A stretch of DNA of 64,000 bases from Thelephora terrestris (GCA_015956445.1 WIUZ02000002.1:2542001-2606000); one strand, 5' to 3'. Positions 33,800 to 45,799 are shown, counted from the first letter of the stretch. Numbers and translations are program-made. The notes: generated by a model not told the origin, from the sequence alone.

Positions 33800-33824
33800 G
33801 CAGGCCCACAACCCTGACAAATAG

Positions 33825-34387
33825 AGTAGATAGATATGTATACCCCACATGTATAGATAGATCAATCAATTGCTTCTCTCTCTCTCCCCCACTAGCAACT
33901 ATAAGCCTCTCCCCTTCAGGTAAGACTTAGAGTACCCATGTAGTAGTATAGTATTATACTCTACCTGCTCAACAGGCTACGAGCCCAGGCTATGCCCTGT
34001 GTTCCAAGCTGCGCCTCTATGGCTGTGCTGTGAACAGGCTCTAATCTTACCTTAGTGCGCCTTGATGGCTGCCACTGCGCTATCCACTGTGTAGGAAGGG
34101 GACTTAGAACAAAAAGTCAAAACCCCAAGAAGGGATGAAACAGTGACTGGCTAAAGCTGAGCACGACACACATTCGTAGACCCCACAGGGGAGGGTAGTT
34201 GATTGACATCTGCCGACTGTGTGAAATGGAGAAATATGCGATAAAGCTTCTCACCAAGGTAATCCCTGAAAGGGAAAGACTGCTTCTTCCCTCTTTCACC
34301 TGCTTCTGGCACAAAAAGCGTACGATAACTGATGAAACTTGTTATTGATCGTAGGACTTCCACCTCCCAAACAAATGTCTTCTCAAC
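33825..34387. other. Spacer between TGTCA-D and MITE 4
   Basis: About 560 bp with T/C-rich tracts and GATAGAT repeats; no supported gene. It may belong to the 5' side of the copia-type fossil or to an older repeat. Confidence 0.3.
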
Positions 34388-34390
34388 TCA

Positions 34391-35227
34391 CACTGGGGGC
34401 AAGGGGTCAAATACCCAGTGGGTACATGCTGAATACATTGTGATCACAGTCAACAAGTGATCACAATGTGCCCAGTGGGGAAAATTTGAATACATTCAAA
34501 ATGTACCTGGCCATGTGAACCCAATGTGCCCAGTGGGCACATTTTGATTGCGATCACAATGTACACATCAATGTGATCTCAATGTGCCTGCTGTGCACAT
34601 TTTAATTTCTTTCACAATGTCCCCATCAATGTGTTCTCAATGTACCCAGCTCATTACATAATAGTTTCTTTCACAATTTTGTCCACAATGTGTCCAGCAT
34701 GTGGCTGAGCCACTCATTCAAACTTCTTTCACAAAGTATCCAGTGATGTGTCCATAATGTCCCCAGGGGGTTCTTTTTGAAGTAATCACAATGTAATCAC
34801 AATATTGTTCAATTTCATCATGAACTTTCAAAGAAATCACTATGTGTATGGCTGTACACATTCTAGACACATCACTGGATACTTTGTGAAAGAATTTTGA
34901 ATGAGTGGCTCAGCCACATGCTGGACACATTGTGGACAACATTGTGAAAGAAACTATTATGTAATGAGCTGGGTACATTGAGAACACATTGATGGGGACA
35001 TTGTGAAAGAAATTAAAATGTGCACAGCAGGCACATTGAGATCACATTGATGTGTACATTGTGATCGCAATCAAAATGTGCCCACTGGGCACATTGGGTT
35101 CACATGGCCAGGTACATTTTGAATGTATTCAAATTTTCCCCACTGGGCACATTGTGATCACTTGTTGACTGTGATCACAATGTATTCAGCATGTACCCAC
35201 TGGGTATTTGACCCCTTGCCCCCAGTG
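34391..35227. mobile_element. Foldback MITE 4 (CACTG ends, TSD TCA)
   Basis: An 837-bp palindromic element of the MITE 2/5 subfamily. TCA at 34388-34390 and 35228-35230. It sits just upstream of the copia gag region. No coding capacity. Confidence 0.88.
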
Positions 35228-35283
35228 TCACCTCTCTCGTCCCCGTTCTCGCTGGCCCCAACTACCAACAGTGGGCCAGACCT

Positions 35284-36456
35284 ATGCACTCATATCTGAT
35301 GTCGCAGGGACAATGGAGGACAATCCAAAAGAAGGAACCTACTCTCGAGGTATGGCCAAAGACTGAAGCCACCTGTGATGCTGAGAATGTTCTAATGACT
35401 CCGGCACAGGATAGCAACGATAACCAGGACGAAGTAGACACATGGGCCAAAGCAAACAACAAGGCCCTTGGGAACATCCTCCGGCGCCTTGCCCCCGACA
35501 TCCAGTACAAGTACCAAGCAGAAGTCAGCGCTGCCAACCTTCTTAAGGAAATTGAGAAAGACTATGGAAAGCCGGGCATCATCAGTATCTACCTGGAGTT
35601 CAAACATGCGATGGAGGTCAGGATCCTTGAGGGTCAAGACCCCACGGCCGCTGTAGACAAATTCCTCTCCCACATCAGCTGCTTTGAAAGCAGTGGAAAG
35701 GACACCATTGTCCCTCCCTTCATCAAGACGATGATGCTCATGTCGAAACTACCCCTGTCTTACAACAACATCCCTCAGGCGGTGTGCCAAACGGAAGACA
35801 TGAGCAAACTCAATGTGGATGGTCTACGATGGACCATCATCCTCGCATGGGAACAGACGTCAAATGGGAAGGGCAGACAGCAAGCAAACAGGCTGTCAAA
35901 TGTACAGCGCGCCCCTGGAAATCCCAATTTCCAGCAACAACAGCAGCAGCAGTACAGTGGAGACCAGCCCCAGGGCCAAGGAGGCTGCAGACGTAACCGC
36001 CAAGGAACCAGAGGTGGCCGAGGAAGGTTCCAACAACAGGCACAGCAAACTGAGGAATCCGCCATACCCTCTCCCATGCCTCCTTTCTCCCCTCAACCTC
36101 CAGTTGTGTCCGGCTCCAGTATGTTGGTCACCGACTACGGCTTTGCCTCCATGGCAGCCTTCCCTCTACGCTCCCTCCCGGTCCATCGTGAAGGTGCAGG
36201 GACCCCTTCCTTCTACCCCTCCGTTCAGAAGGCAAGGGATCTCTCAGCGCAACTAGGTGTCACGCCCACGATTGAGACCCTCAAAAGACTGGAGCGCTCC
36301 TGTGAGCAGACAGTTGACCCTAGCCCCCATAAAAAGGCGCGTACCCCGCCAGGCGAGGATGAGGTAAGTCTGGGATGGTCAAGCGATGAGATGGTTGTCA
36401 GGTCCCCTGTGTCAGTTGCTGGTCCATCTGGCGGAAGGTACAGAACAAGAATTTGA
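35284..36456 (+). CDS. Copia fossil: gag region
   Basis: A 390-codon frame with the all-helical gag of copia elements in its first two thirds, followed by a glutamine- and RG-rich stretch (about residues 215-265). Belongs to the copia fossil. Confidence 0.65.
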   Translation: MHSYLMSQGQWRTIQKKEPTLEVWPKTEATCDAENVLMTPAQDSNDNQDEVDTWAKANNKALGNILRRLAPDIQYKYQAEVSAANLLKEIEKDYGKPGIISIYLEFKHAMEVRILEGQDPTAAVDKFLSHISCFESSGKDTIVPPFIKTMMLMSKLPLSYNNIPQAVCQTEDMSKLNVDGLRWTIILAWEQTSNGKGRQQANRLSNVQRAPGNPNFQQQQQQQYSGDQPQGQGGCRRNRQGTRGGRGRFQQQAQQTEESAIPSPMPPFSPQPPVVSGSSMLVTDYGFASMAAFPLRSLPVHREGAGTPSFYPSVQKARDLSAQLGVTPTIETLKRLERSCEQTVDPSPHKKARTPPGEDEVSLGWSSDEMVVRSPVSVAGPSGGRYRTRI

Positions 36457-37512
36457 GTGTTGAGTAACGATACTAACAACTCCACAGCGGCTGAAGATAA
36501 ATGTAATTCTTCAGTAATAGCTTCCGAATATACTTGTTTAACCCTGTCTGCCTTGAGTGAAACTGAGGCTGTGTGGATGCTCGACTCCGGTGCATCCCGG
36601 CACTTTACCTTCAACCTAAATGATTTTGTTGACTACGAGGCCATTGAGCCCATTCCTCTAAGGACTGCAACAAACTTCACAACTATCATCGGTAAAGGAA
36701 CAGTAATCCTCTACATAGACGAAAGAGCCATCAGACTAAATCCTGTCTACTTTGTCCCAGACATATCACATAGGCTACTATCTCTTGGTCAGTTCCTCAA
36801 AAGTGGACTCTTCTCGAGGGGGAGTGCTCGCGAAATCTCACTTTACAAAGAAGAAACTGAGTTTCTTACCTTCTACCCTCGAACTGAGGATGATAGCATT
36901 TACATCATCAGGACTCTCCTCAGAGCGCAACTTACTGCAGCTACAATTGAGACCATTTACAGTGCTGATTTTGAGATCATGCCCTGCTGGCTGGCTCGCC
37001 CCTCTAAAGAAGTGATCCAAAAGGCCAGGAAACATGTCAAAGACTTTCCTCATGTTGAAATCCCAAAAGAGCACCTCTGCACTGGATGTGTGCAAGGGAA
37101 GATGACAAATAAAACCTTCCCCCCATCCAGTACCAGAGCAACTGCCCCTTTTGAGCTAATCCATTCAGATCTAAAAACCTTCCCCATCGAATCCTATTGC
37201 AAGTACCAGTACTCAATCGTCTTCTATGACGACTATACCTCCCATGCCTGGACCATGAATTTGCGCACTAAAGATGGTGCACTTGTGGCCACCAGGCACT
37301 TCCTGGCAATGGTAGAAACCAAGTACCAGAAAAGAGTACGGCGATGGATGTCCGATGCCGGGGGGGAATATACGTCCCTAACTTTTACAACAATGCTCAA
37401 GGAAAAAGGGATTGAGATCCTCCAATCTATCCCACATGCACACCAACAAAACGGTCGCACAGAGAGGATCATTCGCACATTGATGGACAAAGCAGAATCC
37501 ATGAGGCTGTAG
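36457..37512 (+). pseudogene. Copia fossil: protease/integrase region
   Basis: Recognised by the LDSGASRHFT protease-type segment, a GAG-pre-integrase zinc region and an integrase core (LIHSDLKT, YDDYTSHAW, HAHQQNGRTER). Treated as a fossil. Confidence 0.75.
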
Positions 37513-37843
37513 GCTTGCCTCCCTCAGTCTTGGTTGGAATTTTCCCTTGATCACGCAACTCACGTTTACAATCGAATGCCGAACCGTCGCCTAAATTGGC
37601 AGACTCCATTTCAACTACTCAATGGGAGTAAGCCTTTGATTGATCATCTTCGGGTCCTCAGTTGCGGGGCTTGCGTCTTCGTCCCAGAAGAAGTACGGGT
37701 GAACAAGCTCGCACCCTGATCAGAATTGATGACCTACCTGGGTACCCACCCAGGAGGAAAAGGGTGGATCTTTATGCGCGGACCTAACAATGTTATCTTC
37801 TCCACTGCTCAGGCCACCTTCGATGAGTTGCACTTCCCCAAGT

Positions 37844-40762
37844 TGTCAGGGCCACTCTTTGCCCTTCAGGTACCAGTGCTGTTGGTGAGTCGCAACTCCA
37901 ACCAACAAGAAACAATGGGGCAAAGGGGGAACGACTTCCCTATATCCACCCAAAGTCTACGTGGTCCAAAACGCGATGGACGAGCGTTCTCCGGTAGGTT
38001 GTCCGAATTCACAGCAGGAGTGCCGAGCCTCTATCAGATCAATCCCTATCGTCTTCTGAGGGCAGAGATAAGAGCCCGAGGATGGCGCCTCAAACTGGTG
38101 CTTGATTAAGAGAGCGGCGAGGAACTCCTTTCGTAAGCGCGTTCGCTGATTCTTAACGCAAGGCTGAGAGAGAGAGGAGAGCGAATGTGTTCAGAGAGTT
38201 ACTCGATAAGCTCTTCAGTGGCCTACAGCAAATACACCAACGCTGCAAGGAGAAGAGGACCCCCCGAGATATCAAAGATGGGGAATCCTCAGCTACTCTA
38301 CCGGTACCCATATAGGAGAGTGGCTGGGACAGAGATAACCCTATCTAAAAATAACTCGGAGCAAAGAAGGGCCGAGAGTAAGCCAGAACAGTAAGCGGCC
38401 CGGGACATAGAATAGAAATGCTAAAGGAATGGCTAATGGGTCAGGGTTCATGAGAGAACAAGAAAGGGGTCATGACGTTGTGTGGGAAAGGAATGACAAA
38501 GAACAATATCACATGCGAAGACTGACCAATAGGGGGACGACGCGTCAGCTCATCCGATCGGAATAACAAAGGACCGAGTGGGGCTTGAATGGTTGAAGCG
38601 AATGTATGGGGAGTCTGGACCGGTGAAACGATGGTCCGATCCAATGGCGAATAGGGCGCGAGCGCTTTCAGTGGTCGGATAAAGCGTAGTGCAAACCGGC
38701 CGTTGGATCCATCAAACTCCCTTCTTCCTAAACCAACAATCCCACCAACCAACTACTCATCCATCATGCCCATGATTTCCGACCGTGTCTTCCGTGCTGA
38801 GAACAGCACCGCTACCATCGAGTCTGCAGATCCACGTTCCGTGCAGAATAAAGGTTACTTCCTGCCGAACGCCAATGTGGTGTACCCCAGCTATCGAGAG
38901 GTGCGATGTCATGTGTTGCCTGATTGCTGGCAACAACTGACATTGCATTCGTAGATCTTCGCGGCTGCCGACAAGGTGGATGCTCAACAACTGGAGGCGA
39001 CGATAGCCAAGCCTCCCAGCTACCTAACCATGGATGACGAGTTGTGGTACCACAACTTGATTGACCACAAGCTACAGGAGTCTATGTGCGGGGTCACATT
39101 TGACACCGAGTTGCGTATGCCGTGGGAGACTCCAGTGGCGTCATCACTGTGGGGTCTTCTAAAGATGGGGATCTACGACCTGGGAAACGGCGAAGGAAGG
39201 TGGCCTGGGGAGACACGTTCGCAGCACTACACAGCCGCTGTTGGTCACCGCCTGTGGTTCCTTTTGAGGACGGAACAGAAAGCGGTGAGTCGGTCTGTGC
39301 ATCCCGCTTGTGGGATAACACTGATTGGCTTGTAGAATGAGCAGCTGAAACGTGAAGTAAAAGAAGCAAAGGACAACGCCCGTAGGATATACTCGGAGGC
39401 ATTGGACACCAAGAAGACGCTCCTCCTGATGAACGACACGCTTCGCGTGACGTTTGAGAGCGAGATGCTGGCGATGCGGGAGGAGCACAACCGGTTGGTC
39501 GAGTCGTTGAAAGAACGAGACGATACCATTCAGCGGGACCTGATCGAGGTCGACCGACGGCTCAACCATCATAGAAGGGCTCTGAACGAGTTAGACACCA
39601 AGGTCGGTGTGTCTTCCCCTGGTCTTTATCCGAGGGAACTCATTCCGCTTCTAGGTTGATACGTTGGACGATGCCTTGCCGTTGCTGGGCGCTCGAGTTG
39701 AGTCCATGAGTGAGCGGCTGTGCCACTGTCGCACTTGTTTGGTGGCTGCGGTTCAGGACGAGTCGATTCCTGATAGGATGGCTTCCCTGATAGGTCAGGA
39801 TGCCGGTTGACATATTTTGACTTGTCCACTGACATCCCCCTTAGCTTCTGACGGCTCGTACCATACGCCTGCGCACACCGATGGCGGGGAGGAGGTCATT
39901 CGTGAGATGTCCGAGGAGACGGCCGTAAACCCAGTTAGTAGTTCTCCTGAGTTGGAGTACGCGGGGGAGAACAAGGTGGCCGTTCCTATCCCGCCTCCGT
40001 CGATCTCTCCGGTGCGTGGACAATGTTCCATCCGTGCCCGTCAATGGGTTCCTTACAACAGCGCTCATTGTCCAGCCCATCGCATGTGTCCCAGCAATCC
40101 CAACGTCGTCCGCCAGAGTGGAGACATCGAGTCCACCGTCTTATTCCGACGCGATGATGTTGCAGTGTCGCGTGGACCGCGGCGAACTGATTTCCGTGGA
40201 GTCCGTGGACGTGAACGAGTTAACGAGCCTTACGCTCTTGTCGGTCCAGCGTGCAGCGGAGGCCGTTCGCCTGGTGGCTCAACTGACCGAGAGAGTGGAG
40301 GGTTGGTCAGCCCAGAGGATTCTGGATCAGACTACGGTCGATCTTCAGCGAGGAGCCGCCTACGCGCTGAAGTGCAGCTGGCCGTAGCTCATCGTCTGGA
40401 GGAAGCTCGGGTCGTCGAGATGGTTGACGAGGAAGCCGCCGAGAGTGTCTCGGAGGGGTCGGAGGAGGAGGAGGTTGCCAGTGCTGAGGAGTACTGGCAA
40501 ACTAGGTCTTGACATCTAGGATCTGTACGCCTTAGTCTTCGTCCATAGAGTCCGTGCGGATTCAACTCTGTCGGCTGGTCGTCTTGTGTCTTCGTCGTGT
40601 GGGTGCCCTTGTAATATCATCAGTGTCTTTGTCCGGTTTCCGATGACGTGTGAGTCGTGACAAGGGGTACGATAAGATAAGAAAGGGGTATAGGTAAGGA
40701 AAGTGATCGAAAGTTGGGTGTGAAAATGGTTCAAAAAGAAGTTAAAATTCAGCACACTGACA
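37844..40762 (+). mobile_element. TGTCA-C element, complete, TSD CAAGT
   Basis: A 2919-bp element inserted in the copia fossil. It begins TGTCAGGGCCACTC and ends CAGCACACTGACA; CAAGT flanks both ends (37839-37843, 40763-40767). The left end and the next 150 bp resemble the arm end of TGTCA-B (TGTCAGGGCCACTC and, on the minus strand, GGACAACCTACCGG). Its five-exon gene points right; the 920-bp left arm points left. It appears uninterrupted. Confidence 0.8.
38766..40512 (+). CDS. TGTCA-C coiled-coil gene, 516 aa, related to TGTCA-B gene
   Basis: Five exons: 38766-38900, 38955-39284, 39336-39602, 39655-39805 and 39845-40512; introns 39-54 nt, GT-AG. All exons are open, giving 516 residues. It shares with the B gene the DDELW motif in exon 2, a GIYD motif about 45 residues later, a RLWFLL segment at the end of exon 2 and a long coiled coil in exon 3 (REVKEAKDNARR onward). 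The first three introns fall at the same places and phases. Exon 4 has CHCRTC, comparable to CNCKEG in B. The tail is arginine-rich then strongly acidic (EEVASAEE). An upstream in-frame ATG at 38703 would add 21 residues; 38766 agrees better with B. Function unknown. Confidence 0.7.
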
Positions 40763-40960
40763 CAAGTGCCCAACTACCAGTGTATGGCATAACACTCAAC
40801 TGCAATCCACTGCGCCACCCTTACCCAGTCATCACTGTCACAAAGACAGTGACTGCCAGTGTCCCCTTCCAGGAGAACAAGAGGGAAATGGTGCAGCACC
40901 CTCTGCACGCCCCAAACCTGCCCCCAAGCCCTCCTCAAAGGGCAAGGAGCGTGCTGTTGA

Positions 40961-41913
40961 CACTGGGGGCAAGGGGTCAAATACCCGGTGGGTACATGCT
41001 GAATACATTGTGATCACAGTCAAAAAGTGATCACAATGTGCCCAGTGGGGAAAATTTGAATACATTCAAAATGTACCTGGCCATGTGAACCCAATGTGCC
41101 CAGTGGGCACATTTTGATTGCGATCACAATGTACCCATCAATGTGATCTCAATGTGCCCACTGGGGACATTTTGATCGCAATCACAATGTACACATCAAT
41201 GTGAACACAATGTGCCTGCTGTGCACATTTTAATTTCTTTCACAATGTACCCATCGATGTGTTCACAATGTACCCAGCTCATTACATAATAGTTTCTTTC
41301 ACAATGTTGTCCACAATGTGTCCAGCATGTGGCTGAGCCACTCATTCAAAATTCTTTCAAAGATTACCCAGTGATGTATCCATAATGTCCCCAGGGGGTT
41401 CTTTTCAAAGTAATCACAATGTAATCACAATATTGTTCAATTTCATCATGAACTTTCAAAGAAATCACTATGTGTATGGCTGTACACATTCTAGACACAT
41501 CACTGGATACTTTGTGAAAGAATTTTGAATGAGTGGCTCAGCCACATGCTGGACACATTGTGGACAACATTGTGAAAGAAACTATTATGTAATGAGCTGG
41601 GTACATTGTGAACACATTGATGGGTACATTGTGAAAGAAATTAAAATGTGCACAGCAGGCACATTGAGTTCACATTGATGTGTACATTGTGATTGCGATC
41701 AAAATGTCCCCAGTGGGCACATTGAGATCACATTGATGGGTACATTGTGATCGCAATCAAAATGTGCCCACTGGGCACATTGGGTTCACATGGCCAGGTA
41801 CATTTTGAATGTATTCAAATTTTCCCCACTGGGCACATTGTGATCACTTTTTGACTGTGATCACAATGTATTCAGCATGTACCCACTGGGTATTTGACCC
41901 CTTGCCCCCAGTG
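40961..41913. mobile_element. Foldback MITE 5 (CACTG ends, TSD TGA)
   Basis: A 953-bp palindromic element, same subfamily and length as MITE 2. TGA at 40958-40960 and 41914-41916. Inserted in the copia fossil. Confidence 0.9.
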
Positions 41914-42152
41914 TGAGCCTGCACAGCGGCCACAGACACTGGTACAATCTAGAGCGCCCAGTCTGGAGCCGCTGAGATCACCTACCCCAAGCTCCAGCTC
42001 TGACCGAGGATGCGCCACCTGCTCCGCCAACAATAATACCGCCGTCACCCAAGAAACCTTGGAGGTCTCAGTGTGAGAAAAAGGTACCGGCCAAGCCCGG
42101 CAATGTTTACGGAGGTAAACATCTGGTAGAAATATTAAAATCTACCCAGCAT

Positions 42153-42796
42153 ATGAAGGATTGGAAGAAAGTTGTTGGAGATTCCTCCGTAGCACCAAGG
42201 CGCAGGCGAAGTTTAGGAGCAAAACCAGTTTCCAGACCTAGCACGCAGCCGCTTCCTGAGAGAGAATCCTCCGCTGAGGAAGAGATTGAAGAGGCATTAG
42301 AGTCTGAAGACGAAGTAGAACAATCCATTGAGCCATTGGGGTTCACCACCCCAGAGGAAGGCACGGATGCCCTTCTGGCTAGGCTATGCCAGGAAGGGGG
42401 AGTAGAACTCCAAAACCTCTTAATTTCAAAGGCTGTCTCACCAATCGCCAACGAAAAAACTCCAAAAGAATGGAAATACTGAGAAATCGCCACACTACCA
42501 AAGGCTGAGCTCGAGGAATGGAGGACAGCTTGCAACAAAGAGTTGGAAGCTCTTCGCAAGCGCAAAGTTTATGACCTGGTAGAGCGCCCTCGAGGCTGCA
42601 AGGTTATTAAAAACCGCTGGGTATTCGACCAAAAACCAGATGGTCGCAAGAAAGCCCGCTTAGTAGCAAAAGGCTTCTCACAGGTTGAGGGAATGGACTA
42701 CGGTGCTGTGTTCTCCCCCGTTGTCCGATTCGAGACAGTGCACCTAATATTTGCAATGGCTGCCCTCGGAGGATGGGTCCTTAAAGGACTTGATGT
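42153..42796 (+). pseudogene. Copia fossil: linker and start of reverse transcriptase
   Basis: The start of a copia-type reverse transcriptase is clear (NRWVFDQKPDG, KARLVAKGFSQ, YGAVFSPVV). It ends where TGTCA-B begins. Fossil. Confidence 0.75.
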
Positions 42797-44121
42797 TGTC
42801 AGGGCCACTCTACCCCAACAACTACCAGTGCACTGAGCCGACTCCACAGAGTACTCACTAGTCCAACTAGCTTGTGAGAGAACGTTCACGTCTCTATTCT
42901 TCCGGTAGGTTGTCCGAGGTCACTGCAAGTCAGGTCGAAATCCTAAAGAGAAACCCAACCTAAACCGTACTTCGTTCGGTTTAACAAACAAGGGTTTATC
43001 CCTACAACAGGATTGATGACTCCACCAGTTGATCGACTGGACGCTCGAGGTGTTCTAATATGACTGCTGGGAGTCTATAGTTACGAGGCGCAGTTGAGGC
43101 GCAGAGCGGGAGGGAGAGCAGATGGGGGTGTCTTGGATCAAACAAGAAACTCTGACTTGTCCTTAACTGCAACTGGGCTGAGAAGGGCAGAGGATTTCCT
43201 GAGGTAACAAAACTAAGGTACTACAATACAGCCACAGTTGCTACTTATACTAAAGGAGTGGCCATGACGTCAATACCCTACTATACCCTTATCAAGTCCG
43301 AACAAAGGGAGATAAGGAGTGTGAGAACGCTAAGTAAGGAAAGCGAACAAATATGACGCGTGGGAGAATAAGGACAAAGGGCCTTACTAGCGTGTGAAGG
43401 ATTGCATAAAAGATAACGAATGTCCGCATGAAACATAGGGGTAAAGATAACACTAGTCCTAAAAGAAATAGGGGCATGGGTCATGAAAGTTCGTACCTGA
43501 ATCTAGACCACACCCAAGGGTCAGGTGAGCACTGTCTCTGAGCTTCTGTGATTGGCTAGAGATCGAAGGAGCTCTACACATCCCTTGTTGTCGGTAGGTG
43601 GTATGATACCAACGGACAGGCAGTAACCTGGGAGTTGCAACCGTAATCGCTTGATCAGACCCAGTCTTGATTAGGCATAGCACCTGGGAATATCGTTCTT
43701 CCTAAGTGGCACCAGGGATTATATTCTTCGGCCGCCGTTCTCGGCTCGGGCCTACTCTGCTTCCAAAGCACAACTAGATCAGATAGGGTTACTATCCGAT
43801 TAGAAGCACAGTGTCCAAATGTTGATACCCCGTGCCCACGTGTGTGTTCCAGGGTCCAGGGTTGATCGTAATCGTAAAGTCATGAGGGGTCGTAAAAGGG
43901 GTTCGTGATGTCATAAAGGGGTCATCAGGGTCTTGAGACCTATTTTTAGTGCGCGCGCGTTCTAGGTGTTCTGGAACAAAGTTCTTCCAAGGCCGTCCCG
44001 CGGGCCGAGGTGTCAGCTTGATGTAGTAAGCCAACGATGATGGTACAGGGGCGGAAGTTGATGTGACCCGGACCAATGAGGTTCGTCGAGGTAGGTCACG
44101 TGAAGGATCACCGATCTAGGC

Positions 44122-44128
44122 TATAAGA
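44122..44128 (+). promoter_or_regulatory. TATA box of the TGTCA-B gene
   Basis: TATAAGA, 67 bp before the ATG at 44195, in a context (GGCTATAAGAAGGA) shared with copy A and copy B upstream regions. Confidence 0.55.
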
Positions 44129-44194
44129 AGGATGTCTTCTTGGAGCCATCCTTGATCAGCAACACCAGCAACTTCCCCATCACCTTACCACAAC

Positions 44195-45799
44195 ATGTTC
44201 TTTCCCAACAACCATACCTACAAAGTTGCCAACGGCATCTCCACCATCTCTCGCATCGACCGTCGTGCCGCCGCTCGCAAGACCTACGCCTGTGCGGCGG
44301 GGACTCCCTATACCACGGATGATCAGGTATGGGGGAGACCTAGAGCTTTGTGTGCTAGCACTAACGCCTTCCTCTAGGTAGAGGTTACGTTCTTTTGGGC
44401 GTTGATGTCCAGCTAACGGCTTCTAGATCTTGGAGGTCATCACGGAAGTGGACGCCGAACGTCTCAGGGAAACAATGCCTCATTTGATGGGGTTGACCTG
44501 GGACGATGAACTCTGGGTTCGTACGATCATCGCCGAGAAGGTGGCCTTTCAGATGAGGGGTAGGTTCGGGGAGCTGGAGCATCCGATCAAAAAGGAGCTC
44601 TGGTACACCTTGCAGCGGGGGATCTACGATCAGGATCTGTTGGAGCACGGAGCAACTGTTCCTCGGGCCGTCCGCCATGCTACCGCTTCCACTAGCCTTT
44701 TGTGGTCGCTCGTTCGGGAGGGAGAAAGCCGGGTAGGTTTTCTGTCTGGATATTCGAGTATGACTCTCGACTAATCAGACTGCCTAGGTGGAACGATTGG
44801 AGCGTGAGGTGAAAGAGGCGAAGGCAGACGTCCTTCGTCTGTCAGCGGAGGGTCTTCAAATGAAGGAGACCTTGGCTGCCTTCCAGCAGGGAACGAATGA
44901 GGCGTTGGAGGCAATGGTCGCCAACCATCAAGAGTTGATCGCCGGGTTGAAGGTTAGGGACAACAACATCAAGGGGGCGTTGGCCAGGAGAGATGAAAAG
45001 GTAGCTTTCCTCATCTCAAAGACGCAATGAGGGAAGCTGACACTTCTTCTAGACTGAAGAGCTCAAGAACGTGGTGGCCGTGTTGACAGCGCAGGTCGAG
45101 TCCTTGCAGGACAAGACCTGCAACTGTAAGGAGGGTCCCAAGTTGGTTGGTCAAGGGACAGCCGATGTTCCGTTCGAGTTGGAGTACGCCGACGAGGTGG
45201 TACTCCCATCTCCTAACCCGTCGTCTTATGCGACGCCTCCAATCGAGAACTCGGTTCCCGTCCCGACTCCGGCTCCGGCTTCTTCTTTGGCCGCTTCCGA
45301 CAAGGAGAACTGTGGGCGCTGCGTCTTGCAGCCGATCCATCAGTTGGTGAAGATCGAGGATGAGGTCATGGAGGTTGACCGAGCTGAAGATGCTCCGAGA
45401 GTCGCCGAGGTACGTCCGGTGACTAAGGGGCAACGTTGCAAGCGCTCTCGACGCCGTCCCGCCCATCGTATGACCGCTTTGGCTAATCCTTACCCTCGAC
45501 CAGTTGAGTCAGATGGTGACCAATCTGGTCGAGGTGAGGAGCGAGGATTCCGATATCAGGTCCACCGTCCTTACCGACAGGTCGAGTCCGAGATCCAACT
45601 CCGACACCAGCTTCGCCTCGCAAGGCAGGATCCCACCCAGGGGTCCGATGAGGGAGACGGAGGGTCGCTTGCCGACTACGTCGATAGTGCTGTCGAGCAG
45701 TCACCCGGTGATGGAGATGTGGGACCAAGTGTTCCAGAGTTCGGTGACATCTGGGAGGCTGATCGGTCCGCTCGAAGGCATCTCTTCCTATCGGCTTGA
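44195..45799 (+). CDS. TGTCA-B coiled-coil gene, intact, 465 aa
   Basis: Four exons: 44195-44326, 44427-44732, 44788-45000 and 45053-45799; introns of 52-100 nt, GT-AG, all phase 0. They encode 465 residues: a short N-terminal part (PNNHTYKVANG), a 102-residue exon with DDELWVR, ELWYTLQRGIYD and SLLWSLV, a coiled coil (residues about 147-217), then CNCKEG, an acidic/proline segment, a basic patch (QRCKRSRRRPAHR) that could be a nuclear signal, and an acidic tail. All exons are open, so this is the best candidate for an active B gene. Three copies in the window and a diverged relative in TGTCA-C show a real, conserved gene. No known domain recognised; DNA- or RNA-binding is only a guess. Confidence 0.7.

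Larger units (their letters stand above)
31512..33819. mobile_element. TGTCA-D element, complete, TSD AATAG
   Basis: A 2308-bp element starting TGTCACGAACATG and ending ACCCTGACA, flanked by AATAG at 31507-31511 and 33820-33824. The left end matches TGTCA-B (TGTCAGGAACATGG) and the right end matches TGTCA-B/C (CCCTGACA), although the genes inside share no clear sequence similarity. Two genes diverge from the middle: a two-exon gene to the left and a single ORF to the right, stopping 20 bp before the end. Nothing interrupts it; it looks whole and relatively young. No transposase, reverse transcriptase or integrase motif is visible. Confidence 0.8.
35231..42796 (+). mobile_element. Ty1/copia retrotransposon fossil, fragmented
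   Basis: Gag, GAG-pre-integrase/integrase and reverse-transcriptase segments appear in copia order on the plus strand. They are separated by TGTCA-C (37844-40762) and MITE 5 (40961-41913), and the RT is cut off by TGTCA-B (42797). No LTR pair could be identified. The element is broken, with several breaks besides the insertions, and is older than all elements inside it. Confidence 0.8.

Noticed and set aside
42797-43818. Arms of TGTCA-B as LTRs of a conventional LTR retrotransposon
   Set aside because: The arm occurs once per element and only at one end; the other end has unrelated sequence apart from the inverted TGTCA. Two proven insertions with duplications enclose the whole arm-plus-gene unit, not the arm alone.
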